Positions 1-6,484 of a DNA stretch of 12,604 nt are shown here, piece by piece (within the stretch, counting starts at the first letter, position 1; every line of letters starts with the position of its first letter). The notes below the pieces were generated by a model. The model worked only from the letters and a program-made list of their open reading frames with translations. It searched no databases and had not been told where the DNA came from. Origin of the DNA: JAHJSA01 sp038204345. Lineage in GTDB: Bacteria; Actinomycetota; Thermoleophilia; RBG-16-64-13. A program made the translations under genes and the position numbers. The stretch is taken from positions 1 to 12,604 of the forward strand of contig JBBRDB010000062.1 of the NCBI GenBank assembly GCA_038204345.1. Direction: 5' to 3'.

Positions 1-477
1 CATGACCACTCTCCCCGTGCGCGGCAGCTGGAGGTCTTCGAGTGGCACGCGGGGTTGGCGGCGCGCGTGGGGCTACCGCTCGTGGTACACACCCGCGAAG
101 CCGACGACCACACCCTCGAACTTCTCGGCCGGTGGGGCGCCGATCTCACAGTCATCCTGCATTGTTTCTCCATGCCCGACCGATTGGAGGAACTCATGAG
201 TCGCGGCTACTACGTGAGCTTCGCCGGCAACGTGACCTTCTCCAAGGCGACGGCGCTCCAGGAGGCTGCGCGGCAGGTGCCGGCCGACCGTATCCTTCTC
301 GAGACGGACGCTCCCTACCTGACGCCCGCGCCGCGCCGCGGGCGTCCGAACACGCCGTCGATGATCACTCACACCTACGTGTTCGTGGCGGGGCTACGCG
401 GGGTGGAACCGTGGCAGCTCGCGGACCAGGTGCGTGAGAACGCGGCGCGCGCCTATCCGCGGCTGACTCCGGAGTAG
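1..477 (+). CDS. tatD: TatD-family metal-dependent hydrolase (3' part, 5' end outside window)
   Basis: This is the C-terminal 158 codons of a TatD-type metallo-dependent hydrolase; reading frame 1 is open from the first base, so the start lies upstream. The family are TIM-barrel metal-dependent hydrolases with DNase/3'-5' exonuclease activity, probably cytoplasmic. Visible family marks are an N-terminal HDHSPR segment (TatD proteins typically read YDHSPR here), the HTREA motif with metal-ligand Glu, an HCFS motif (metal-ligand His), and the terminal ETDAPYLTP motif with the catalytic/metal Asp. The C-terminus is complete and of normal form. It ends 3 nt before rsmA; a GGAG at 471-474, inside the last codons, is the likely ribosome binding site for rsmA, so the two are almost certainly co-transcribed. 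The tatD-rsmA pairing is widespread in Gram-positive bacteria. In many Actinobacteria an rpfB gene separates them; here it does not. Family assignment is confident; the exact substrate is not known. Confidence 0.93.
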   Translation, partial: HDHSPRARQLEVFEWHAGLAARVGLPLVVHTREADDHTLELLGRWGADLTVILHCFSMPDRLEELMSRGYYVSFAGNVTFSKATALQEAARQVPADRILLETDAPYLTPAPRRGRPNTPSMITHTYVFVAGLRGVEPWQLADQVRENAARAYPRLTPE

Positions 478-480
478 GAG

Positions 481-1458
481 ATGTCGGAACCCATCCGCGA
501 GGCTGCGGCTCCGGCCGGATCCAGCGGGCTGCGTCAGGTGTCTCTCGCGCGCCTCGCCGAGTTTGGCATCGAACCGAAGCGCAGTCTTGGCCAGAACTTC
601 CTCATCGACGACAACATCATCCGGATCATCCTCGACCGCCTCGGTCCGAACCCGCAGGACGTGGTCATCGAGGTGGGAGCGGGGCTCGGCATACTCACCC
701 GGGCACTGGCGGCGGCAACCGCCTTGGTGCACGCCTTCGAGATAGACAGGAGTCTGGGCCCCGCGCTCGAAGCGACCTTGGCAGACGCCGGCGTGAGGGA
801 CCGGGTCCGCCTGGAATACGCGGACATCATGCGGGTATCCTTGGAGCGGCTCGATCCCGCCCCGACCCTGTGCGCCAGCAATCTGCCCTACTCGATCGCC
901 GCCCCGTTCTTGGGGGAGGCTCTGGAGCATCTACCTTCCATCCGTCGCTACTGCGTGATGACGCAGCGAGAGGTGGCCGAGCGGCTGGCGTCTCCTCCAG
1001 GTAGTAAGGCCTATGGTGCGCCCTCGGTGTGGGCCCAGTTACACGCGCGGGTGCTGGAGACGCGCCCGCTGTCCCGCAGCATCTTCCACCCTCAGCCCAA
1101 CGTGGACTCTAGTCTGATCACGCTGGAGCGGGCCGAGGCCGATCCCTTCGTGAGCGAGCACCCGGCCGCGGTGCGTGCTGTCGTGGAGGGGACCTTCCAG
1201 CAGCGTCGCAAACTGGTGCTGAACTCGCTTTCGGCGGCACTCGGAGTGGAGAAGGCGCGGATCGCCGAGGTGCTCGCTCAGGCAGGTGTACCTTTAGGCG
1301 CGCGGCCCGAGCAGTTGGAGCCTCTGGCCTTTGTAGCCGTGGCGCGGGTCCTGGTGGAGCTGGGACTAGGTGACCGATACAATGGGCATGAATATCAGGC
1401 CGGTCGGGGCATCCGAGAGAAGGTGAGAGGCGGGAACAGTGACACGGGATCGGGCTGA
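481..1458 (+). CDS. rsmA: 16S rRNA (adenine1518-N6/adenine1519-N6)-dimethyltransferase RsmA/KsgA
   Basis: RsmA dimethylates the two adjacent adenines in the 3'-terminal helix 45 loop of 16S rRNA, using S-adenosylmethionine, as a late 30S assembly checkpoint. The 325-residue product has the family's motifs in order: RSLGQNFL at residues 34-41, the SAM-binding EVGAGLGILT at about 64-73, the acidic FEID that binds the SAM ribose, and the catalytic NLPY at 134-137. A C-terminal helical domain follows, with FHPQPNVDSS and QQRRK segments. It is a little longer than typical (about 270-300) because of a 20-residue N-terminal lead and a Gly/Arg-rich tail after residue ~300. The ATG at 481 has GGAG at 471-474, a good distance. 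Its last 20 nt overlap the next gene, which argues for coupled translation. Loss of KsgA gives kasugamycin resistance in other bacteria. Confidence 0.97.
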   Translation: MSEPIREAAAPAGSSGLRQVSLARLAEFGIEPKRSLGQNFLIDDNIIRIILDRLGPNPQDVVIEVGAGLGILTRALAAATALVHAFEIDRSLGPALEATLADAGVRDRVRLEYADIMRVSLERLDPAPTLCASNLPYSIAAPFLGEALEHLPSIRRYCVMTQREVAERLASPPGSKAYGAPSVWAQLHARVLETRPLSRSIFHPQPNVDSSLITLERAEADPFVSEHPAAVRAVVEGTFQQRRKLVLNSLSAALGVEKARIAEVLAQAGVPLGARPEQLEPLAFVAVARVLVELGLGDRYNGHEYQAGRGIREKVRGGNSDTGSG

Positions 1459-1939
1459 GAAGAAGCGCCCTCTCTTGGGGATCCGCCGGCCGTCGGCGAC
1501 GCGGATCTGGGGCTGGGTGATTCTCCCCCTGCTTATAGCTTTACTCCTCGGGCTCACCGCCTGCTCGTCGGAGGAACCCGATATCACTGTGGCTGCTCTG
1601 GGCGCCGCGGTGGGCAACGCCAAGATGGACGACGTCGAGTTCCCGGCACTTCTTGAAACTTTCACAACTGAGTCGTATCGGGCCGGGACTCAGCCCGATC
1701 AGGCCAATTACCAGGTATATCTCACCGCCAAGGCCGCCGAGTTGGGACTGAACAACCCTGGGCCCGGTGACGTCCAGGTGGAGAGGCAGATGTCGGGGAA
1801 GAAGGCCTCCTTCACCTTCTCGTTCGGCGCCGGCGATGCGTTGTTCGCCGTCGCCGACGTGGGGCGCATCGATGTGGCGCTGGTGCTCACAGATTCTCAG
1901 CCTTATCCCTGGCGCATCGAGAGCATCGTTCTCTCCTGA
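1439..1939 (+). CDS. small predicted lipoprotein of unknown function
   Basis: I do not recognise this 166-residue protein. A basic N-terminus (residues 1-22, rich in Arg/Lys) is followed by a hydrophobic stretch at about 26-41 and a convincing lipobox, LTAC, with Cys42 as the lipidated residue. Ser-Ser-Glu-Glu follows, as is common just after the cleavage site. The mature part (~125 residues) should sit on the outer face of the cytoplasmic membrane. It ends in an alternating hydrophobic pattern finishing WRIESIVLS, vaguely like the last strand of NTF2-like or DUF4878-like lipoproteins; that is only an impression. The GTG start at 1439 has GAGAGG at 1425-1430 with good spacing; a GTG at 1517 would give a shorter signal peptide and cannot be excluded. 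It overlaps rsmA by 20 nt and shares the TGATG stop/start with ispE, so it looks like a genuine operon member. No enzymatic motif is visible. Confidence 0.8.
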   Translation: MTRDRAEKKRPLLGIRRPSATRIWGWVILPLLIALLLGLTACSSEEPDITVAALGAAVGNAKMDDVEFPALLETFTTESYRAGTQPDQANYQVYLTAKAAELGLNNPGPGDVQVERQMSGKKASFTFSFGAGDALFAVADVGRIDVALVLTDSQPYPWRIESIVLS

Positions 1940-3072
1940 TGACGCGTGGCGACTTCCCCGGCGATCGTGCCGCCCGCGGCCCGGGTCTGGTCGGAGCCAC
2001 CCGCGGGCGGCACGTGATCCAGGCTCCGGCCAAAGTCAACCTCTCATTGTTGGTGGGCCCACCCGGTGAGGATGGGTACCATTCTCTGTCCACCGTCTTC
2101 GTCCCCCTGAGCCTGGCCGACGAACTGGAGGTGGAGCTCGAGGTAACGCCGAAGGCCGGTGCTTGGGGGTCGGGGACAGCCGCGGCACGAGGCGCCGGCC
2201 CACGAGCCTCGGCAGGTGGGAGCACCCCCAACGGCCGTAGCGTCGCGGGAGTCCGGAGTACGTTGGAGATCGTGTGCCCCGGAGTCTCCTGGGCCGACAA
2301 CCTGGTCACCCGAGCCCTGCTCGACGTGGAGAACGCGACAGGGTGCACGTTCAGCGGGCGTGTCGTCGTGCACAAGAACATCCCCACAGGGGGAGGGCTT
2401 GGCGGCGGCAGCTCCGACGCCGCTGCTGCGCTGCGCGTAGCAACGGAGATGGTGGCCGAAGCGGGAGGCCCGAGTCTTTCGCCGTCACATTTGCACGGAC
2501 TGGCCCGGGGTCTAGGCGCCGATGTCCCCTTCTTCCTGGATCCGCGACCTGCACTCGCCTCAGGAGTGGGAGATCTGCTGGAACCGCTGGATCTACCGTC
2601 CCTGCCGTTGGCCCTCCTGCTTCCGAGGCGAGGGCTCTCGACCGCGGAGGTCTATCGCACGTTCGACGGGGTGGGAGTCGCCGAGTCACACGTTGGTTTC
2701 CGGGAACGCCGACTCCGAGCAGAGCGTGACTGGAGAGGCCTCTCGTCGGCCTGGTCCTCGGGCGGACTCGATGCTGAGACGTTCGAACGCAAGCTTGCCG
2801 GGCTGCTCCAGAATGACTTGGAGTCGGCGAGCCTCCAGCTCATGCCCGAACTGGCGTCGGACAGGGCCGAACTCGATGGGGAAGACGTACTGGGCACTCT
2901 CATGAGCGGCTCCGGTCCCACGCTCTTCGCACTCTGCTCGTCGATTGCGGCGGCCGGGGCCGTGGCCGAGAGGTTGCGCGCGCGCGGTCACGCCGCGTTC
3001 GCCGTCAGCACGTGGGGTGGGGGCCGGGGACACGTCCCACAGGGCGACCGGGGGCGCTCCGCCCTTCCTTGA
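1939..3072 (+). CDS. ispE: 4-diphosphocytidyl-2-C-methyl-D-erythritol kinase IspE
   Basis: IspE phosphorylates the 2-hydroxyl of CDP-methylerythritol with ATP, the fourth step of the MEP route to isopentenyl diphosphate. It is a GHMP-family kinase. Visible motifs are APAKVNLSL (residues 29-37), DGYHSL (45-50), the ATP-binding PTGGGLGGGSSDAAA at 149-163, GLGADVPFFL with the catalytic Asp, and the C-terminal MSGSGPTLFAL. At 377 residues it is well over the usual 280-310. Part of the excess is a 25-residue N-terminal lead before the conserved start region. Another part is an Ala/Gly/Ser-rich insertion at residues 71-106. The ATG at 1939 overlaps the previous stop (TGATG), but GTG 2014 would give MIQAPAKVN, the usual family beginning; both sites have weak Shine-Dalgarno matches, so the start is unsettled. 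The stop codon lies inside the -35 hexamer of the downstream promoter. Confidence 0.95.
   Translation: MTRGDFPGDRAARGPGLVGATRGRHVIQAPAKVNLSLLVGPPGEDGYHSLSTVFVPLSLADELEVELEVTPKAGAWGSGTAAARGAGPRASAGGSTPNGRSVAGVRSTLEIVCPGVSWADNLVTRALLDVENATGCTFSGRVVVHKNIPTGGGLGGGSSDAAAALRVATEMVAEAGGPSLSPSHLHGLARGLGADVPFFLDPRPALASGVGDLLEPLDLPSLPLALLLPRRGLSTAEVYRTFDGVGVAESHVGFRERRLRAERDWRGLSSAWSSGGLDAETFERKLAGLLQNDLESASLQLMPELASDRAELDGEDVLGTLMSGSGPTLFALCSSIAAAGAVAERLRARGHAAFAVSTWGGGRGHVPQGDRGRSALP
2149..2256 (+). other. low-complexity insertion within IspE
   Basis: Codons 71-106 of ispE encode an Ala/Gly/Ser/Arg/Pro-rich segment with no hydrophobic pattern. It lies between the conserved strand after the substrate loop and the segment beginning TLEIVCPG. 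Typical IspE proteins cross this point with a short turn. It is in frame, with no stop or frameshift, so it is probably a disordered surface loop rather than damage. This is inferred from memory of the family, not from an alignment. Confidence 0.55.
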
Positions 3073-3097
3073 CACCTTCCTGGGCCCTGCCTATACT
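3069..3097 (+). promoter_or_regulatory. near-consensus sigma-70-type promoter for tRNA-Gln (and possibly glmU)
   Basis: TTGACA at 3069-3074 and TATACT at 3092-3097 are separated by exactly 17 bp. That is a perfect -35 and a 5-of-6 -10 at optimal spacing, striking in such GC-rich DNA. The -35 overlaps the ispE stop codon (TGA at 3070-3072). Transcription would begin near 3104, leaving about 44 nt before the tRNA for 5' processing by RNase P. It is the strongest promoter I can see in the window and is what one expects of a stable-RNA gene. Whether transcripts continue into glmU is inference. Confidence 0.85.
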
Positions 3098-3147
3098 TCT
3101 CGGGCCGGCGTGGGCTTTGACGATTCACGCGTCCCGCACGGTTGCAC

Positions 3148-3219
3148 TGGGGCGTAGCCAAGTGGTAAGGCAACGGGTTTTGGTCCCGTCATGCGTAGGT
3201 TCGAATCCTGCCGCCCCAG
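3148..3219 (+). tRNA. tRNA-Gln (anticodon TTG/UUG)
   Basis: The full cloverleaf can be drawn by hand. The acceptor stem TGGGGCG (3148-3154) pairs with CGCCCCA (3212-3218). The D stem is GCC/GGC (3157-3159, 3169-3171) with loop AAGTGGTAA. The anticodon stem ACGGG/CCCGT (3173-3177, 3185-3189) encloses TTTTGGT with TTG at 3180-3182. The T stem GTAGG/CCTGC (3195-3199, 3207-3211) encloses TTCGAAT. The discriminator is G3219, a glutamine-type base. The 3' CCA is not encoded (CTT follows), so it must be added after transcription. UUG should read CAA, and CAG by wobble if no CUG tRNA exists elsewhere. It lies just ahead of glmU. Confidence 0.97.
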
Positions 3220-3341
3220 CTTCTGGGAGTCTGGTCCATCCTTCCACTCTTTTTGTTCCGCGACGGTGGGAGCGCGGGTAGGTTCCGCTTCGCCGCGGTG
3301 GGAGTCGGCCGTCGAGGAATGCTCAACGGGGGCGCGTCAGG

Positions 3342-4799
3342 GTGAGTGAATCGATAGACACCGCAGTCATCCTCGCGGCCGGTCTCGGCACGCGGATGCG
3401 TTCGACCTTGCCCAAAGTCCTACACCACGTGTGCGGCCGTCCTCTGATCTCACATGTGACACTGGCTGCGGCCGGAGCGGGTGCTGGGCGTGTGGTCGTG
3501 GTGCTCCGACCAGGCCAGGCCGAGGAAGTAGCTCCCCACCTGCCGCCGTCGGTCGCCTATGCGATCCAGGAACAGCAGCGCGGCACCGGTGACGCGCTGC
3601 TTTCAGCCGCCGAGGAACTGGGCGAGGGCCACGTGCTCGTCCTTCCTGGAGACACGCCCCTTCTCACGGCCGATATCCTACGGGCGCTCATCGAATTGTG
3701 GTCGTCATCGGGGGCCGACGCCGCCCTTCTCACCCTTACCCCCCCCGATCCTACGGGCTATGGGCGCGTGATCCGCGACTCAGAGGGATTGGTTGAGCGC
3801 ATCGTCGAGCACCGAGACGCCACGTCTGAGCAGCGAGAACTGCGGGAGGTGAACGCCGCCGTCTACATCCTGCCAACGCGCGAAACGATCGATCTTCTCG
3901 TGGGGCTCGGCAGGGACAACGACCAGGGCGAGTTGTACCTCACGGACGTGATAGCGGGTCTTCGCAGCCGTGGGGGTCGCATCGCCGCCCTGTGCGCGCC
4001 CGACCACCGTGTCGCACTCGGCATAAACAATCGCGTGGAGTTGGCCGAGGCGCAGAACATCATGCGCCGGCGTGTCCTCGAGTCATGGATGCTGAGCGGC
4101 GTCACCATCGAGGATCCTGAGTCCACTCACATCGATGCTGATGTGGAACTCGAGCCCGACGTGAGGATCCTGCCCTTCAGCTGTTTGCGAGGCACGACGC
4201 GCGTCGCTCGTGGCAGCGAGATCGGGCCGGGCTCCACCTTGATCGACACGATCGTGGGAGCAGGGAGTCAGGTGCGTCATTCCTATACCGACCGCGCCGT
4301 ACTCGAGGCGGGCGCCCTTGTGGGCCCGTTCACGCATCTGCGGCCGGATGCCCATTTGCTCGAGGGAGCGAAGGCCGGGGCCTTCGTGGAGATCAAGAAG
4401 AGCACGGTTGGCAAGGGCAGCAAAGTGCCGCACCTCAGCTACATCGGCGACACCGAGATCGGTTCGTCAACCAACATCGGGGCCGGCAACATCACCGCGA
4501 ATTACGACGGGCGTGATAAGCACCGCACGTCCATCGGTGATAACGTGAAGACCGGTTCCGACGCGGTCTTCGTCGCTCCCGTCACTATCGGCGACGGGGC
4601 CACCATCGGAGCCGGATCCATCATCACGAAAGACGTTCCCGCGGGAGCTTTGGGAATCGCACGCGCTCGACAGAAGAATATCCTCGAGTATGGAAAGCGG
4701 GGTCCATCAGATCAGTCGTCCGACAAGACTGCCCGGGAGGGTGCGGACACCGGCGACCCGCGTGTCGCCTCCGACGACCAGGGAGGATCACATGAGTGA
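3342..4799 (+). CDS. glmU: bifunctional UDP-N-acetylglucosamine pyrophosphorylase / glucosamine-1-phosphate N-acetyltransferase GlmU
   Basis: GlmU acetylates glucosamine-1-phosphate with acetyl-CoA and then uridylates it with UTP, giving UDP-GlcNAc for peptidoglycan. The 485-residue protein has both halves. The N-terminal nucleotidyltransferase shows LAAGLGTRM (residues 11-19) followed by the PK pair at 24-25, then QEQQRGTGDAL and GDTPLL. The C-terminal left-handed beta-helix acetyltransferase shows HLRPDA, EIKKSTVGKG, HLSYIGD with the probable catalytic His364, and NYDG at 387-390. After residue ~455 there is a hydrophilic tail rich in Asp/Ser/Gly, as in other actinobacterial GlmU. The start is GTG 3342; the nearby ribosome binding site is weak (GGGGG about 10 nt upstream), and an eight-codon ORF ending on the start codon overlaps it. 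The last 8 nt overlap prs. It is probably expressed from the promoter at 3069, by readthrough past the tRNA. Confidence 0.96.
   Translation: MSESIDTAVILAAGLGTRMRSTLPKVLHHVCGRPLISHVTLAAAGAGAGRVVVVLRPGQAEEVAPHLPPSVAYAIQEQQRGTGDALLSAAEELGEGHVLVLPGDTPLLTADILRALIELWSSSGADAALLTLTPPDPTGYGRVIRDSEGLVERIVEHRDATSEQRELREVNAAVYILPTRETIDLLVGLGRDNDQGELYLTDVIAGLRSRGGRIAALCAPDHRVALGINNRVELAEAQNIMRRRVLESWMLSGVTIEDPESTHIDADVELEPDVRILPFSCLRGTTRVARGSEIGPGSTLIDTIVGAGSQVRHSYTDRAVLEAGALVGPFTHLRPDAHLLEGAKAGAFVEIKKSTVGKGSKVPHLSYIGDTEIGSSTNIGAGNITANYDGRDKHRTSIGDNVKTGSDAVFVAPVTIGDGATIGAGSIITKDVPAGALGIARARQKNILEYGKRGPSDQSSDKTAREGADTGDPRVASDDQGGSHE
4781..4786 (+). promoter_or_regulatory. ribosome binding site that fixes the prs start
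   Basis: GGGAGG lies 5 nt before ATG 4792, inside the end of glmU. It picks that ATG over an in-frame upstream ATG at 4690, whose extra 34 residues overlap glmU out of frame and do not resemble a PRPP synthetase N-terminus. Confidence 0.85.
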
Positions 4800-5790
4800 C
4801 GGGTCTGGGCCCAAGGCCGCCGTCCGACGCGCTACATACCGTTCACTGATGCTGTTCTCGGGCCGCGGCAACCCTGAACTGGGTGCCAAGATCGCCGAAA
4901 AGCTGGGTATCCGGCTGGGCGATGTGCTCACCAAGACCTTCGCCGACGGTGAGATCTACGTCAAGTACGGGGAGTCTGTCCGAGGGGCCGACGTGTTCAT
5001 CGTGCAGCCTACCTGCCGGCCTGTGAACGAGAACATGATGGAACTCCTCATCATGATCCAAGCGGCCAGGCTCGCGTCGGCCCACCGCATCACCGCTGTG
5101 ATCCCGTGGTATGGGTATTCGCGCCAAGACAAGAAGAGCCAGCCTCGAGAGCCGATAACCGGCCGGTTGGTGGCCGACCTCCTCGTGGCGGCCGGGGTGG
5201 ACCGTGTGTTGACTATGGATCTGCACGCCGGGCAGTTGCAGGGCTTCTTCAGCATCCCGGTGGACCACATGACCGCGGTGCCCATGCTCGCCGACTATTT
5301 CAAGTTCAAGGGGCTCGACGACGTGGTGGCCGTCTCTCCCGATGCCGGCGGTGTTAAGATGGCTAAGCGCTTAGGCGACCGTTTGGGCGCTTCGCTCGCG
5401 GTGCTCACAAAGCTGCGGCCCGAACATAACGAGTCGAAGGTCATGCACGTGATCGGCGACGTGGCCGGAAAGACCGCCATCATCGTCGACGACATCATCG
5501 ACACGGCCGGCACGCTCTGCAAAGGAGCGGACGCGCTGCTCGAGAAGGGCGCCAAGCGCGTCTACGCCGCCGCCACGCACCCGGTACTCTCAGGACCTGC
5601 CTACGAGCGCATAGAGGCTTCCGGATTGAAGGAGCTGGTGGTGACCGACACTATCCCACTGCGCACAGACGTGCAGCGTGGCAAAATCGTGGTACTGTCC
5701 ACCGCCGGGATTCTTGCCGACACGATTCAAAACGTCTTCGCCGATGAGTCCGTGAGCGCCCTCTTCCAGGGCGATAACCAACTCTTCTGA
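4792..5790 (+). CDS. prs: ribose-phosphate pyrophosphokinase (PRPP synthetase)
   Basis: Prs transfers pyrophosphate from ATP to ribose-5-phosphate, making PRPP for purine, pyrimidine, NAD, His and Trp synthesis; in Actinobacteria PRPP also feeds cell-envelope sugar synthesis in some groups. With start ATG 4792 it has 332 residues, normal for the class I enzyme. Landmarks are NPELGAKIAEKLG, FADGEIYVK, the ATP-binding YSRQDKK region, DLHAGQLQGFF at about 143-153, VSPDAGGVKMAK, and the PRPP-binding loop VDDIIDTAGT at 232-241. ATHPVLSGPA and DTIPL follow near the end. A ~16-residue hydrophilic lead precedes the conserved core. The start overlaps the glmU stop by 8 nt, so translation is probably coupled. 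The glmU-prs pair is conserved across Gram-positive bacteria. Confidence 0.97.
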   Translation: MSDGSGPKAAVRRATYRSLMLFSGRGNPELGAKIAEKLGIRLGDVLTKTFADGEIYVKYGESVRGADVFIVQPTCRPVNENMMELLIMIQAARLASAHRITAVIPWYGYSRQDKKSQPREPITGRLVADLLVAAGVDRVLTMDLHAGQLQGFFSIPVDHMTAVPMLADYFKFKGLDDVVAVSPDAGGVKMAKRLGDRLGASLAVLTKLRPEHNESKVMHVIGDVAGKTAIIVDDIIDTAGTLCKGADALLEKGAKRVYAAATHPVLSGPAYERIEASGLKELVVTDTIPLRTDVQRGKIVVLSTAGILADTIQNVFADESVSALFQGDNQLF

Positions 5791-5822
5791 CCCCGGCGAG
5801 ACTCAAGCATCAGGGAGAACAT

Positions 5823-6467
5823 ATGGACACTGTCAAACTCACCATCCACCCGCGGGAGGAGTCCGGCAAAGGACCCGCCCGCCGGCTGCGCGCGGCGGGC
5901 TCGATCCCGGCCGTCGTGTACTCCAAAGGTCAGCCGAGCGTATCGATCAGCATCGAGGCCGCCGACTTGAAACCGGCTCTGGCGGGCGGTTCGAACGTCG
6001 TACTCGAGTTGCACTACGCGGACAGCAAGGCCCGCAAGAAGCACTATGCGGTCGTGAAAGAGACGCAACGTGTCGCCACGCGGCCCCAGCTCCTGCACCT
6101 CGACCTGCATGAGGTCGACCTGAAGCAGGAGATAGAGGCTTCGGTCTCCGTAGAACTCGTCGGCACGCCTGTGGGTGTCGAGGAGGGCGGCGTGCTCGAG
6201 CACTCGCATCGTGAGGTCCTCGTGCGGGCGCTCCCCATGTCGGTCCCGTCACAGCTGGAGCTCGATGTGAGCGCACTTGGCGTGGGAGACAACCTGCGGG
6301 TCTCCGACCTCACCGCTCCTGATGGGGTGGTCATCCTGGACGATCCCGAGACCACCCTGGTCTCCGTGCACGCGCCTCGTGTCGAAGAGGTCGAAGAGGT
6401 GGAAGCCGAAGCGATCGAAGGCGCCGAGGACGCAGAGCCGGAAGCCGCCGGGGAGGACTCGGCTTAG
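5823..6467 (+). CDS. rplY: 50S ribosomal protein bL25 (general stress protein CTC type)
   Basis: bL25 binds 5S rRNA in the large subunit. This 214-residue protein is the long CTC/TL5 form: an N-terminal 5S-binding beta-barrel (about residues 1-92) with the signature sequence around GKGPARRLRAAGSIPAVVY. A second beta domain (about 95-185) follows, with HLDLHEVD, GTPVGVEEGGVLE and PDGVVILDDPET. The tail from about residue 186 is very acidic, built of Glu/Ala runs, and is likely disordered; such tails are frequent in actinobacterial and Bacillus CTC proteins. AGGGAG at 5812-5817 is well placed for ATG 5823. The gap after prs is only 32 nt with no visible terminator or promoter, so it belongs to the same unit as prs and pth. 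In Bacillus the homologue is induced by stress; nothing here shows such a promoter. Confidence 0.95.
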   Translation: MDTVKLTIHPREESGKGPARRLRAAGSIPAVVYSKGQPSVSISIEAADLKPALAGGSNVVLELHYADSKARKKHYAVVKETQRVATRPQLLHLDLHEVDLKQEIEASVSVELVGTPVGVEEGGVLEHSHREVLVRALPMSVPSQLELDVSALGVGDNLRVSDLTAPDGVVILDDPETTLVSVHAPRVEEVEEVEAEAIEGAEDAEPEAAGEDSA

Positions 6468-6484
6468 AAGTAGTCGCGGCAAAC

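Noticed and set aside
3220..3254. Possible intrinsic terminator after tRNA-Gln (T5 run)
   Set aside because: I could not draw a stable stem immediately upstream of the T-run other than the tRNA itself.
4690..4791. Upstream extension of prs from ATG 4690
   Set aside because: It overlaps glmU by about 110 nt, has no ribosome binding site, and adds residues unlike PRPP synthetase; ATG 4792 has an excellent site.
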